Below are positions 42,278-50,969 of a stretch of DNA of 51,720 bases, piece after piece; position 1 is the stretch's first letter, and each line of letters begins with the position of its first letter. The position numbers were made by a program, and so were the translations under genes. This DNA is from UBA11222 sp030652895 (GTDB taxonomy: Bacteria > Pseudomonadota > Alphaproteobacteria > UBA11222). Below the pieces are notes generated by a model. It ran no database searches. It was not told the origin of the DNA and saw only the letters and a program-made list of their open reading frames with translations. Where the stretch lies: NCBI GenBank assembly GCA_038318895.1, contig JBBQCS010000012.1, positions 1 through 51,720 of the forward strand, written 5' to 3'.

Positions 42278-43435
42278 ATGCAACGGGCAGAACAAATTCA
42301 ACTCGCGGAGCGTATGCTGAACTTCAAGGACACAGGCACCCAGTCGCTGGCGGACGCCCCTTTCACCAATCCGGTTAGTATTTATACGGATCGTGCGTAT
42401 TTTGAACGCGAGCGCGAACTGTTCTTCAAACAGATGCCGCTGTTCATGGGCCTGTCCTCGCGCATATCCAAGCCCGGTGATTACTTCACCAATGATTTCA
42501 CCGGTCAGCCGATCCTGATCATGCGCGGCGAGAATGGTGAACTGAACGCCTTCCTGAATGTCTGCCGCCATCGCGGCACACGCTTGATGGAGGAACCGTG
42601 CGGACGGGGCAAACGGCGTTTTTCCTGCCCCTATCACGGCTGGACCTATGACACCGCTGGCAAACTGGTAAATATCCTGCAAGAGGAAAAATTTGGTGCG
42701 GTCGATAAAGCGGCATTGGGTTTAACCCCATTGCCTGTAGCGGAAAAATACGGCCTGATTTTTGTGCGCCCGACACCCGGCGCGCCTGTTGATATTGACA
42801 AGCAACTGGGCGGGCTAGGCCCGGAACTGGGAGCCTATGGTTTCGAGAAATATGTCAATTACCGCACCGTAACCATGACCTACAATTTCAACTGGAAGAT
42901 TGTTCAGGACACTTTCCTGGAAATTTACCACTTGCCCGTGCTCCACCGGACTACGGTCAATCCGCTGATTGACGCCTCGGTCAGCGTCTTCGACCCCTAT
43001 GACCTCAATCTTCGTTTCGCCATTACCCGCAAGAACTTCGAGAAATGGCGCACCCAGCCCAGCGAAGAGCGCGACGTGCTTTCGCAACTAGCCGTTGTCT
43101 ATATGCTGTTCCCCAACATCACTTTCATCTGGCAGGGCGACCATGCCGAAGCCTGGTGCGCCTATCCCGACAAGGACAATATTGACAAGACGGTTATTGA
43201 ATTCACATTGTTCGCCCCGGAACCCCCCGCCAATGACAGCGTGCGCCGCCACTGGGACAAGAATTTCGACATCGCCATTGCCACGGTGGAAAAAGAAGAT
43301 TTCCCCATGAGCGAAAAACTGAATGCAGGATTTTTTACCGGCGCGCAGAAAGAAGTGATCTACGGGCGCAACGAACCCGCCCTTCAATATTATCACCAGA
43401 CCCTGCGCCGTGCGATGAAGGGCCTGGATTACTGA
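42278..43435 (+). CDS. Rieske non-heme iron ring-hydroxylating oxygenase, alpha subunit
   Basis: 385 residues. The Rieske [2Fe-2S] ligands are Cys96/His98 (CRHRG) and Cys117/His120 (CPYHGW). The mononuclear iron site has His218 and His223 in EIYHLPVLHR, with a carboxylate expected late in the protein. It matches large subunits of aromatic-ring or demethylase oxygenases. Reductase, ferredoxin and beta-subunit genes are not adjacent, so partners are elsewhere. A strong hairpin separates it from the badI operon, so it is probably read from its own promoter in 42234-42277. The substrate is unknown. Confidence 0.88.
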   Translation: MQRAEQIQLAERMLNFKDTGTQSLADAPFTNPVSIYTDRAYFERERELFFKQMPLFMGLSSRISKPGDYFTNDFTGQPILIMRGENGELNAFLNVCRHRGTRLMEEPCGRGKRRFSCPYHGWTYDTAGKLVNILQEEKFGAVDKAALGLTPLPVAEKYGLIFVRPTPGAPVDIDKQLGGLGPELGAYGFEKYVNYRTVTMTYNFNWKIVQDTFLEIYHLPVLHRTTVNPLIDASVSVFDPYDLNLRFAITRKNFEKWRTQPSEERDVLSQLAVVYMLFPNITFIWQGDHAEAWCAYPDKDNIDKTVIEFTLFAPEPPANDSVRRHWDKNFDIAIATVEKEDFPMSEKLNAGFFTGAQKEVIYGRNEPALQYYHQTLRRAMKGLDY

Positions 43436-43478
43436 TTATAAATACGTCTGCCGGGACCTGACTTTCCGCTGGTGCCGC

Positions 43479-44315
43479 TTAGCGCTTTATCCGGTACTCC
43501 TCAGGCAGGAACATTAAATGATCGTAGTCGGAGGCGGATTGATGGCAATCAATGCAGAACTGCATTGCGCCTGAGTTCTTGCCTTTCGTCTCGCCAAACA
43601 GCGCTCCGTCACTCATGACCATTGAGTACTTCCAGTCGCCGCTTTCTGTATGGAATCCGGCAGACATCTTTTCCATGACAAACAATGGACCCGCTGAGAT
43701 GCGTCCATCCGGGGCAACCGAGAAGCTGCTCTTCGCCAGCACTGCACCGGTAGGCATTACTCCGGCCTCCTCATATTTGCTATAGGCCTTCGCCTTATCG
43801 TTTCCATAGTTCTGCACGTAACGTTCTCCGTGGGTCGCCGATTGATAGGCCTGGCTGCTGTAGCGCGGCCACGTGGCGAACATTTTTGCGGCAGGTAGTG
43901 CTGACTTGGCATAAGCGGCTTTGAGCTCGTCTTGCATGCATTCGCCGGCACGCTTGGCTTCGGCATCCGTAATTGTAGCCGCCGCTGCCGCTCCGCAGGG
44001 ATTTGCGCCCGCCCCGCACGGGTTTGACGCCGCACACGGGTTCTTCGGTGCACAGGGGTTCTTCGCCGCACAGGGGTTGGTCTTGGCTTCTTTGACCAAC
44101 CGCGGCACCTCACACTTAGAACTATGGTTCGCCGCGGCCGAAGCACTGCAAGGATTGGCTGCCGCGCATGGATTGCTTGCCGCGCAGGGGTTTTGCGCGT
44201 GAGCGGGCGCCGTCAGAAAAATGCCGGGGAGAGGCGAATTCGGACTAGTGACCGCGATGACAAGACCAACTCCAATTGCCGTAGTTGATAACAGTAGCAC
44301 GCGTTGCTTGTTCAT
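43479..44315 (-). CDS. secreted cytochrome-P460-like protein with NPC repeats
   Basis: 278 residues. An N-terminal signal peptide (LLLSTTAIGVGLVIAV to APAHA) is followed by a low-complexity zone with eight NPC units (NPCAAS, NPCAAA, NPCSAS, NPCAAK, NPCAPK, NPCAAS, NPCGAG, NPCGAA). The C-terminal half resembles cytochrome P460 domains and ends with the heme motif CIDCH. Such periplasmic c-type cytochromes can oxidise hydroxylamine or similar compounds. The Cys-rich repeats may bind metal or form disulfides; no similar repeat is known to me. ATG 44315 follows AGGAGGACCGA. Confidence 0.78.
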   Translation of the reverse strand: MNKQRVLLLSTTAIGVGLVIAVTSPNSPLPGIFLTAPAHAQNPCAASNPCAAANPCSASAAANHSSKCEVPRLVKEAKTNPCAAKNPCAPKNPCAASNPCGAGANPCGAAAAATITDAEAKRAGECMQDELKAAYAKSALPAAKMFATWPRYSSQAYQSATHGERYVQNYGNDKAKAYSKYEEAGVMPTGAVLAKSSFSVAPDGRISAGPLFVMEKMSAGFHTESGDWKYSMVMSDGALFGETKGKNSGAMQFCIDCHQSASDYDHLMFLPEEYRIKR

Positions 44316-44680
44316 TCGGTCCTCCTTTAGAGTTTTTGGTTGCGAAGAAATGGTCTTTCGCGGAGCAAAACCGACCGGCCGAGCCGACCTTCGCTCTCAC
44401 CCGCCGGTGTCGCCTGGTAACCGCTCATTGTTCATCCTGAAACCGGGGACGATCGCACCCCCCGGAAGAACAGAAGAACCTTATCTTTATTTTCGTATTG
44501 GCCGCACCGATGGTTACGCCCCGACAAGAAAAGAGTATCCGGACAAAACCAGCGCGCAAGTGACTGCGCGTTCATCTTTGCATGACGCCAACCAGGAAAA
44601 AGAGTAGTATATGAGGGTAATTAGCCTTCAGTGATCCACTATCGCCAGGCAATAGTCGCAACAGCTAACCCGGTAACATC
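44316..44680. other. intergenic region without a convincing gene
   Basis: 365 bases between the divergent P460-like and alpha/beta hydrolase genes. A short hairpin CGCGCA-AGTGAC-TGCGCG lies near its middle-right. A plus-strand open frame starting inside the P460 gene extends in but looks like a shadow. Both promoters probably lie here; I could not fix hexamers with confidence. Confidence 0.5.
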
Positions 44681-45577
44681 ATGTCACGCAAAACAGTCCG
44701 CCATAAAGTTCAAGGGCCCACTTCACACAGTTATTTCTCGCAACGGCTGCGGCTGCATTATGTGGATTGGGGCAACGAAGACGCCCCGCCGATGTTGCTG
44801 ATCCATGGCGGGCGCGATCACTGCCGCAACTGGGACTGGGTTGCGGAGGCCTTTCGCGACGACTATCACATTATCGCGCCGGATCTGCGCGGGCATGGGG
44901 ATAGCCAATGGATGATCGGCGGCGGCTACAATATAAATGACTATGTCTATGACATTGCACAACTGCTGCATCAGACCAAACTGACGCCATTGACCATTAT
45001 CGGCCATTCGCTCGGCGGTAATCTGGCGCTACGCTATACGGGGCTGTATCCCGAAAACGTAATAAAAGTCGTGGCTATTGAAGGTATGGGGCCGCCGCCG
45101 TCGTTCACGCAACAAATGGAGGATCAAACAAATCTGGAGCGGGTGCGCAGCTGGATTGCCGATTTACGAAATGCTTCGGGCCGGATGCCGCGCCGGTATG
45201 CTTCGGTGGAAGAGGCCTACGAGCGCATGCAAAAGGAAAATCCGCATCTTAGCCCCGAACGGGCCTATCATTTGACCGTACACGGCGTAAATCAGAATGA
45301 AGACGGCAGCTATAGCTGGAAGTTCGATAATTATGTGCGCGTATTTGCGCCACGCCCGCCCGAAACCGATGAATTACAGGAAATCTGGCGGGCGATTACC
45401 TGCCCCACATTACTGTTTCGCGGCACTGAAAGCTGGGCCAGCAACCCTCTGGAAGACGGCCGCGCCTCATATTTCCGCAATGTTCAGGTAGAAAATGTGG
45501 AAGGCGCAGGTCACTGGGTACACCACGACAAGCTTGAAGAATTCTTGCGGCTGACAAAAGCCTTCTTGAAGGCTTAA
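44681..45577 (+). CDS. alpha/beta-fold hydrolase
   Basis: The 298-residue hydrolase carries the oxyanion segment IHGGRDHCRNW (41-51), DLRGHGDS (68-75) and the nucleophile elbow GHSLGGN with Ser110; a late His appears in GAGHWVHH. The general family includes haloalkane dehalogenases, epoxide hydrolases and C-C hydrolases; Ser at the elbow excludes the Asp-type dehalogenases and epoxide hydrolases. It is followed with a one-base overlap by an FkbM methyltransferase gene, suggesting co-expression. ATG 44681 has a weak ribosome binding site (GGTAACATC). Confidence 0.87.
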   Translation: MSRKTVRHKVQGPTSHSYFSQRLRLHYVDWGNEDAPPMLLIHGGRDHCRNWDWVAEAFRDDYHIIAPDLRGHGDSQWMIGGGYNINDYVYDIAQLLHQTKLTPLTIIGHSLGGNLALRYTGLYPENVIKVVAIEGMGPPPSFTQQMEDQTNLERVRSWIADLRNASGRMPRRYASVEEAYERMQKENPHLSPERAYHLTVHGVNQNEDGSYSWKFDNYVRVFAPRPPETDELQEIWRAITCPTLLFRGTESWASNPLEDGRASYFRNVQVENVEGAGHWVHHDKLEEFLRLTKAFLKA

Positions 45578-46455
45578 TGCGCGTCTCCGCGCCCTGGTAT
45601 TTTGAGATTGCCGCCAGCCGCATCATGTCCGGCAAGCGGGGCGGCTGGTTCATTTTGCGCTTACTGGGTCAGCTGGGATTACTGAATAGCTCCGCGATAT
45701 TCCGTCTGGCCGACGGAAGCCCTCTGGAAATTCCGCTCGACGCCCCACAGGTTTATGATTCAGATTTGCCTGCGTGGTACGAAGCCGAAGCTATTAAGCT
45801 CATTGTTGCTGAAATAGATAAATCGGGGCAAGCTTTTACTCTGATAGATTGCGGCGCGGACGTCGGATTGTATACCCGGATTGTGTGTTCGCTGAGTAAA
45901 AACATTACGCGCATCATCGCATTTGAGCCCAATGAAACTGTCTACCATGCGCTGGCGCGAAATTTAGCGCCTCAACGAATCAAAATCGCAGCGCAAACAT
46001 ACTTACGCGCTGTATCTGATTTCACGGGTTTTGGAAAACTGCAATCGCCTGATCCCGGCGCAAGCTCACACGCATTTTTTATCGTACCATCTGATACATC
46101 TACGGGCATTCCCGTTTGCACACTTGATTCGCTGAACCTGCCCAAAGGGGACAATCTAATGATCAAGATTGATGTGGAAGGTGCGGAAATGAATGTCCTG
46201 GACGGCGCACTGGCAACCTTGCGCCAGGCGGGTGGGCTTATACTGCAAATCGAAGCACACCCGGAGGTTGCCAAACGTAGCGGAGTCGAACCAATGGATA
46301 TTATTGGTCATTTGCAGAAAATACGGCCCTTCAGTGTGACCGCTTGCGTCGAGCGGCCAGCGGCGGTTTATCCCGTCACACGGTTTGACGTACCCCTTTT
46401 TACACAACTCCCCGCCCATCAAATATATGATCTGGTGCTGATAGCGTCTCCCTAG
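45577..46455 (+). CDS. FkbM-family methyltransferase
   Basis: 292 residues. The Rossmann SAM-binding region reads DCGADVGLYTRI followed by IAFEPNE, and the family signature KIDVEGAEMNVLDG appears later; all are typical of FkbM methyltransferases that O-methylate sugars or natural products. Its ATG shares a base with the stop of the alpha/beta hydrolase gene. The N-terminus (residues 1-30) is hydrophobic and may be membrane-associated. It is convergent with rlmE, 25 bases apart. The methyl acceptor is unknown. Confidence 0.85.
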   Translation: MRVSAPWYFEIAASRIMSGKRGGWFILRLLGQLGLLNSSAIFRLADGSPLEIPLDAPQVYDSDLPAWYEAEAIKLIVAEIDKSGQAFTLIDCGADVGLYTRIVCSLSKNITRIIAFEPNETVYHALARNLAPQRIKIAAQTYLRAVSDFTGFGKLQSPDPGASSHAFFIVPSDTSTGIPVCTLDSLNLPKGDNLMIKIDVEGAEMNVLDGALATLRQAGGLILQIEAHPEVAKRSGVEPMDIIGHLQKIRPFSVTACVERPAAVYPVTRFDVPLFTQLPAHQIYDLVLIASP

Positions 46456-46480
46456 AAAACGGTATTTCCTGCGCCGTTTG

Positions 46481-47179
46481 TCATCCGTCAGGGTTTGCTT
46501 TCACACCGGCCCCCTTGAACCCTGTCGCCAGCACGTAAATTTCCTTTGATCCGGCGCGGCTGGCATCGGGTTTCACATGCCGCACCTTTGTGAACATCTG
46601 CTTCATGCGGACGAGCAGCTTTGCCTCGGTCCCGCCCTGCAACACCTTCGCGCAGAAGCTGCCCCCCGGCGCCAGCACCTCACAGGCAAACGCATAGGCC
46701 AGTTCACACAGCGCTATGATGCGCGCATGGTCCGTCATCTTGTGCCCGGTGGCCGGCGCCGCCATGTCCGACAGGACAATGTCCACTCCACCCCCGAGCA
46801 CTGCGCGGATTTGCGCCGGCGCCTCCGGCAACAGAAAATCTATCTGCAAAAACTGCGCCCCGGCGATGGCGTCCATCTCGTTGATGTCGACCGCCAGCAC
46901 CTTGCCCGCACCCGCACGCGCTACGCAAACCTGGGTCCAGCCGCCAGGTGTGGCGCCCAGGTCCAGCACACGCGCTCCTTTGCGTAAGATATGATGCTGA
47001 TCGTCAATCTCCAGCAGCTTGTAGGCAGCGCGGGAGCGGTAGCCTTCACGTTTGGCCGCCGCGACGTAGGGGTCATTCAACTGGCGTTGCAACCAGCGGG
47101 ACGAGCTTGTGGTGCGTTTACGTGCAGTTTTCAACCGGACCGTCAGCTCACGCCCTGCCCCGCCAATTTTGCCGCTCAT
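46481..47179 (-). CDS. rlmE: 23S rRNA (uridine-2552-2'-O)-methyltransferase RlmE
   Basis: 232 residues. SRAAYKLLEID contains the first catalytic Lys, the SAM loop is DLGATPGGWTQV, DMAAPATGHK holds the catalytic Asp, FCAKVLQGG the second Lys and SKEIYVLATGFKG the Glu, completing the K-D-K-E tetrad of FtsJ/RrmJ. It modifies U2552 of 23S rRNA in the 50S subunit. A basic N-terminal extension precedes the catalytic domain. Its ATG overlaps the Ppx/GppA stop by 4 bases, a common alphaproteobacterial arrangement. Confidence 0.94.
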   Translation of the reverse strand: MSGKIGGAGRELTVRLKTARKRTTSSSRWLQRQLNDPYVAAAKREGYRSRAAYKLLEIDDQHHILRKGARVLDLGATPGGWTQVCVARAGAGKVLAVDINEMDAIAGAQFLQIDFLLPEAPAQIRAVLGGGVDIVLSDMAAPATGHKMTDHARIIALCELAYAFACEVLAPGGSFCAKVLQGGTEAKLLVRMKQMFTKVRHVKPDASRAGSKEIYVLATGFKGAGVKANPDG

Positions 47180-48282
47180 GACGGATCCCCGCGCTGGTCA
47201 TCCTGGCGCATCAACATGGTCAGTATCCCTTCGCGCAAGCCGCGATCCGCAACCCGCAAGGCATTTGCCGGCCAAACATCGGTAATCGCTTCCAGTATAG
47301 CACATCCGGCCACGACCAGATCGGCCCGTTCCTCTCCGATACAAGGAACCGACACCCGCGCGTTATAGTCCATCCCGGAAAGTTCCCGCGCGACCGCACG
47401 TATCTCTGGCACCGGCACCCAGACCCCGTCCACGCGGCTTCGATCATAACGCGGTAACCCCATATGCACGCCTGCCAATGTCGTGACCGTACCGGACATC
47501 CCGAGCATCTGAACCGCACCAGCATCAAAATGCCGGCGCAAACCATGTTGCCGTTCAAATCCCTCCAGATGTTCGTGCACTTCGGCCACCATCGCCGCGT
47601 AGGACCGGGGCGAGATTTCAAGACCGCCATGTTTTTCCGACAGGCTGACAACCCCATGCGACATGCTGGTCCAGGCCAGAATATTGGGATTTCGCCGGTT
47701 GGCCAGATCAAGCCAAATCAATTCCGTACTGCCACCGCCGACATCGAACACCAGCGCATGGCGGCTATTATAGTCCAGCAACGGCAGGCATCCGGCGACC
47801 GCCAGACGCGCCTCCTCTGCGGGTGAAATGATGTTCAGCTGGATACCGGTTTCCGCCAGTACTCTGGCTGCAAACGCCGCGCCGTTCACCGCCTGACGGC
47901 AGGCCGCCGTGGCGACATTATGAGCGCGCGACACGCTCCGCCGCTGCATTTTTTTGGAACAGACTTTAAGCGCTGAAATGGCGCGATCCATGGCGGAGGC
48001 GGACAATTCACCTGACAGCCCCAGCCCTTCGCCCAGGCGCACAATGCGCGAGAACGCGTCAACCACGCGAAATCCGCGCCGTGTCGGTTTGGCGATCAGC
48101 AAACGGCAATTATTGGTGCCCAGATCAAGCGCACTATAGGTATGCGCCCAACGCCCTAAAGCGTGACTCGCATTGCTCCTGAAGCGCCGACCAAGACCCG
48201 CGGTTTCTCTATTCACGCGATCCATCACCGGACCAAACGCGGGCATTTCGCCCTCCGCGCCCGTCCAGGGCTCCGATTTCAT
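47176..48282 (-). CDS. Ppx/GppA-family phosphatase (exopolyphosphatase/guanosine pentaphosphatase)
   Basis: 368 residues of the ASKHA fold. The first phosphate loop is ALDLGTNNCRLLIA and the second FDVGGGSTELIWLD, with SHGVVSLSE between them. Members hydrolyse polyphosphate or pppGpp. The protein is shorter than E. coli Ppx (about 510 residues) and lacks its C-terminal HD-like part, as is typical of the short alphaproteobacterial form. About 45 residues precede the conserved core, so the start is less sure. rlmE follows with a 4-base overlap. Confidence 0.9.
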   Translation of the reverse strand: MKSEPWTGAEGEMPAFGPVMDRVNRETAGLGRRFRSNASHALGRWAHTYSALDLGTNNCRLLIAKPTRRGFRVVDAFSRIVRLGEGLGLSGELSASAMDRAISALKVCSKKMQRRSVSRAHNVATAACRQAVNGAAFAARVLAETGIQLNIISPAEEARLAVAGCLPLLDYNSRHALVFDVGGGSTELIWLDLANRRNPNILAWTSMSHGVVSLSEKHGGLEISPRSYAAMVAEVHEHLEGFERQHGLRRHFDAGAVQMLGMSGTVTTLAGVHMGLPRYDRSRVDGVWVPVPEIRAVARELSGMDYNARVSVPCIGEERADLVVAGCAILEAITDVWPANALRVADRGLREGILTMLMRQDDQRGDPS

Positions 48283-48334
48283 ATAAAGTTAATCCCAATA
48301 TAGCACTTTAATTTGCTAATGAACCATGAGTTAG

Positions 48335-48364
48335 TTGACAATATGTAGCCGGGGTCACTAAAGA
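48335..48364 (+). promoter_or_regulatory. probable promoter of tRNA-Gln
   Basis: A perfect TTGACA (48335-48340) and TAAAGA (48359-48364) with 18-base spacing lie about 40 bases before the tRNA, as expected for a short leader. It could not serve the minus-strand Ppx gene. Confidence 0.5.
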
Positions 48365-48403
48365 ATTAAACGGTCCGTGCAGCCGGTCTGACCGGCGCCC
48401 TGG

Positions 48404-48477
48404 TGGGGGATAGTTTAGCGGTAGAACTCCCGGCTCTGACCCGGGCAACCTTGGTTCGAATCCAGGTCCCCCAGCCA
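48404..48477 (+). tRNA. tRNA-Gln (anticodon CUG)
   Basis: All four arms can be folded by eye: acceptor TGGGGGA with TCCCCCA, D stem GTTT/GAAC, anticodon stem CCCGG/CCGGG with loop CTCTGAC (anticodon CTG at 48436-48438) and T stem CTTGG/CCAGG with loop TTCGAAT. The discriminator is G and CCA is encoded. It decodes CAG glutamine codons. Confidence 0.93.
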
Positions 48478-48745
48478 CCCTTCGCGCTTACGCGCTTCAG
48501 GCGGCTTACGCAAGCAAGGTGCCCGGAAACACCAGCCCGACGGAGTGCCGCCCCCTTTCCGTGCCACGTTTCTACAACTGGCCTGGCCGTTACCGCGCGA
48601 TGCACTCTGAGGCGGTGACGCATTCCCGCAAAAGCCATAAATCTGTTTCCCGACCCTGTCTTGCGCAATTCATCCGCCTGTAATTTAAATCCAGGATGCT
48701 TTACCCTGCGTCCTTGTCACACAAACCAAACCGGAGGAAACGAAC

Positions 48746-49111
48746 ATGATCGGCTACGTCACACTGGGCACCAACGATATGGTGAAGGCCTCGAAATTTT
48801 ACGATACGCTGCTTGGCGATCTTGGCGCCAAACGGCTGATGGATATGGGAGAGTTCATCGCCTGGGGCATTCCCGGCCAGCCTATGCTGTCTATCACCAA
48901 GCCTTTTGATGGCAAAACGGCAACCGTTGGTAACGGCGTTATGGTCGCACTGGCGGTCGACAGCCGCTCCAAGGTCGACGCCATTCACAAAAAAGCGTTG
49001 GAACTCGGCGCAAAAGACGAAGGCGCTGTTGGCCCGCGCGGCGATACATTCTATGCCGGATATTTTCGCGATCTGGATGGCAACAAGCTGAACGTGTTTT
49101 TCATGGGCTAA
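48746..49111 (+). CDS. VOC family protein
   Basis: 121 residues. The pattern MIGYVTLGTNDMVKASKFYD at the N-terminus and GYFRDLDGNKLNVFF at the C-terminus are the two halves of a VOC module. The position of the usual first metal His is Tyr or Thr here, so metal use and catalysis are uncertain; such proteins are often annotated as glyoxalase-like. ATG 48746 follows GGAGGAAACGAAC, a strong site. It stands alone after tRNA-Gln and is convergent with the porin, with a shared hairpin between. Confidence 0.85.
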   Translation: MIGYVTLGTNDMVKASKFYDTLLGDLGAKRLMDMGEFIAWGIPGQPMLSITKPFDGKTATVGNGVMVALAVDSRSKVDAIHKKALELGAKDEGAVGPRGDTFYAGYFRDLDGNKLNVFFMG

Positions 49112-49118
49112 AGCAATA

Positions 49119-49156
49119 TCCGGTTAGATTGAAACATAAAACTCAGTCTAACCGGA
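49119..49156. terminator. bidirectional hairpin between VOC and porin genes
   Basis: Arms TCCGGTTAGA and TCTAACCGGA (10 bp), extendable by four pairs including one G-U, with a ten-base loop. It lies between convergent stops (49111 and 49172). Neither side has a good T-run, so efficiency is unknown. Confidence 0.65.
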
Positions 49157-49171
49157 CGTTGAATCCGACGC

Positions 49172-50656
49172 CTACCAGTTAAACTGGGTGCGCAGCGCCA
49201 AAGCCTGATAATCCTGTCCGATCTGCACATTCGGACCGCCGCCTGCGACGGCAGTGTTGGAATAAGCCCGGCGATCAATATCCGCCAGCAAATAGTTGAG
49301 CATGAAACGGATATTGCGGTTGGGATACCAGTTGACGCCCAAGGTCACTATTTGCTGTTCGCCACCGCGAATACAGCTTGACGTTGTCCCAGGGTTCAAA
49401 ATTGTTACGCTCGACGCGGGACAGGCGGCGCTGGAGGCATTATCGTCGAGATCCGTTACGCTGTAACGCGCCGCCAGTTCTATCGCGCCCATGCCGCCAT
49501 CGCCAAGCGGCGCGCCTGGTTTCGGCGAACCGTAAACGGCATTATTCATATCGTAGGGTTTGGATTCACCGGTCAGGATGTAGGACGCCTGCACATACCA
49601 GGCGTCAAAGTCCGCATCTGCCACGGCGCCCGGACGGTCTATCTGATAGTGATAATATTCGCCCTGGGCATAGAAGTTCTTCCAGTTGCCCGCAAGTTCG
49701 GGGCCAAACACCTGCGCATTCTCCGCATTAATCACGCCGGTGGAAACAAGCCGCGTAGCGTCGAGGCGCAATTCCGGACGATCCTGAAGAGTAAAAACCG
49801 GTCCGGCGGGCCCCTGATTAAACTCAAACACCCGGGTGGCGGACGCGCCTACATGAATATTTGAGTCCGGACTGAGTGCAAAGCGATAGGCCGTGCGCCC
49901 TACCAGTGCGCTCTGTTCATCGACGCCGCCGTCGCCAACCACACCCATTGTGTAAAAAAGCGATGCGTAAAAATTGTTACCGTTGCCGCGCACGCCCATT
50001 GAGCTTCGCGCCTCGCCGCCGGCAAAACTTGTCGCCAAATTGGCGGCGGCCCCGCGTTCAATGAATGTTGTGTCATTGGAACTGGTTGTATCGTCCATGG
50101 TCATGGGCGGCTGCATGGCGCCGATTTCAATCTTTAGCGGTTTGATCCCGGTGTAGCTGAGGATTGCGTCCTTGATGGCGCCACCGCTCTCGGTCCCGGA
50201 TCCGCCAAAATTAAATTCCAGCCTGTATCCCCAATCACGCATGAACTTGCCTTCGACACCAAGTTGCGCACGGCGGAAATTGGACCCTGCCGACAGATCG
50301 CGCCCCGGCGCGATTGCGGGAAGATTGTTATCATCCTGGAAATAGGTTCCAATATCATAATGAACCCGGCCGCGCAGGCCCATTTCGAAATTACCGTCAC
50401 TGGTGCTAAAAACCGGACGGCCATTATTCAATTTAACCTCCACCGCATCGGGCTCGGATTTAGCTATTGCGGTTGTGGCTTCCTGCTTCGCCTGAATTTC
50501 GTTCAGCCGCATTTCCAGAGATCTGATCTGTTCCCTCAGCGCATCGATTTCGCTTTGGCCGGCCTCAGCTGCCATGGTCGGTGCTACCGCCAATGCCATT
50601 ACGCTGACGACCCCATTCAGCACCAGACTGATAAATTTCAGGGTTTCCTTATTCAC
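49172..50656 (-). CDS. OprO/OprP-like porin (copy 1)
   Basis: About 494 residues. A signal peptide (LVLNGVVSVMALAVAP to MAAEA) is followed by a coiled-coil (IDALREQIRSLEMRLNEIQ) and then a beta-barrel with the OprO/OprP-type pattern (GLRGRVHYDIGTYF, DWGYRLEFNFGG) and the terminal aromatic QFNW expected for BAM recognition. Such porins form anion- or phosphate-selective outer-membrane channels, but ion preference is not shown. GTG 50656 is chosen because GGAGG sits eight bases upstream; the open frame reaches further 5' to an unlikely start at 50758. A paralogue lies just upstream on the same strand. Confidence 0.87.
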   Translation of the reverse strand: MNKETLKFISLVLNGVVSVMALAVAPTMAAEAGQSEIDALREQIRSLEMRLNEIQAKQEATTAIAKSEPDAVEVKLNNGRPVFSTSDGNFEMGLRGRVHYDIGTYFQDDNNLPAIAPGRDLSAGSNFRRAQLGVEGKFMRDWGYRLEFNFGGSGTESGGAIKDAILSYTGIKPLKIEIGAMQPPMTMDDTTSSNDTTFIERGAAANLATSFAGGEARSSMGVRGNGNNFYASLFYTMGVVGDGGVDEQSALVGRTAYRFALSPDSNIHVGASATRVFEFNQGPAGPVFTLQDRPELRLDATRLVSTGVINAENAQVFGPELAGNWKNFYAQGEYYHYQIDRPGAVADADFDAWYVQASYILTGESKPYDMNNAVYGSPKPGAPLGDGGMGAIELAARYSVTDLDDNASSAACPASSVTILNPGTTSSCIRGGEQQIVTLGVNWYPNRNIRFMLNYLLADIDRRAYSNTAVAGGGPNVQIGQDYQALALRTQFNW

Positions 50657-50856
50657 AGCATATACCTCCGATCGGCAAACCTTACGGATATTCCCTTGAT
50701 GCAGGAAAACACCCTTTCCGAACAGTGAGCACACTTTTTCGGGTTCGTCACTGTTCATTCCGCCGCCGTAAAATGCCCCATTCCATTGCCGCGAATGCAG
50801 TTAAAACAGATGAATTATAACAAGACACTAACTATCGGATCCGCCGGAAAATATAA

Positions 50857-50890
50857 ACGCCGCATGGGTCATTCAAGACACATGCGGCGT
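50857..50890 (-). terminator. intrinsic terminator after porin copy 2
   Basis: Perfect 10-bp arms ACGCCGCATG and CATGCGGCGT with a 14-base loop; on the minus strand the hairpin is followed by TTTATATTTT. It lies 80 bases after the porin copy 2 stop, so the two porins are probably separate transcripts. Confidence 0.78.
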
Positions 50891-50924
50891 ATATTCTGGA
50901 CCATATTAATTTGCTGCCCGACTT

Positions 50925-50945
50925 TGCCCGGTTAACTACCGGGCA
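50925..50945. repeat. hairpin TGCCCGGT-TAACT-ACCGGGCA
   Basis: 8-bp stem, five-base loop, 25 bases past the porin copy 2 stop. It adds to the intrinsic terminator at 50857-50890 and may stabilise the 3' end of that mRNA. Confidence 0.55.
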
Positions 50946-50969
50946 GGACAACAAGTAGAGAAGCAGGGT

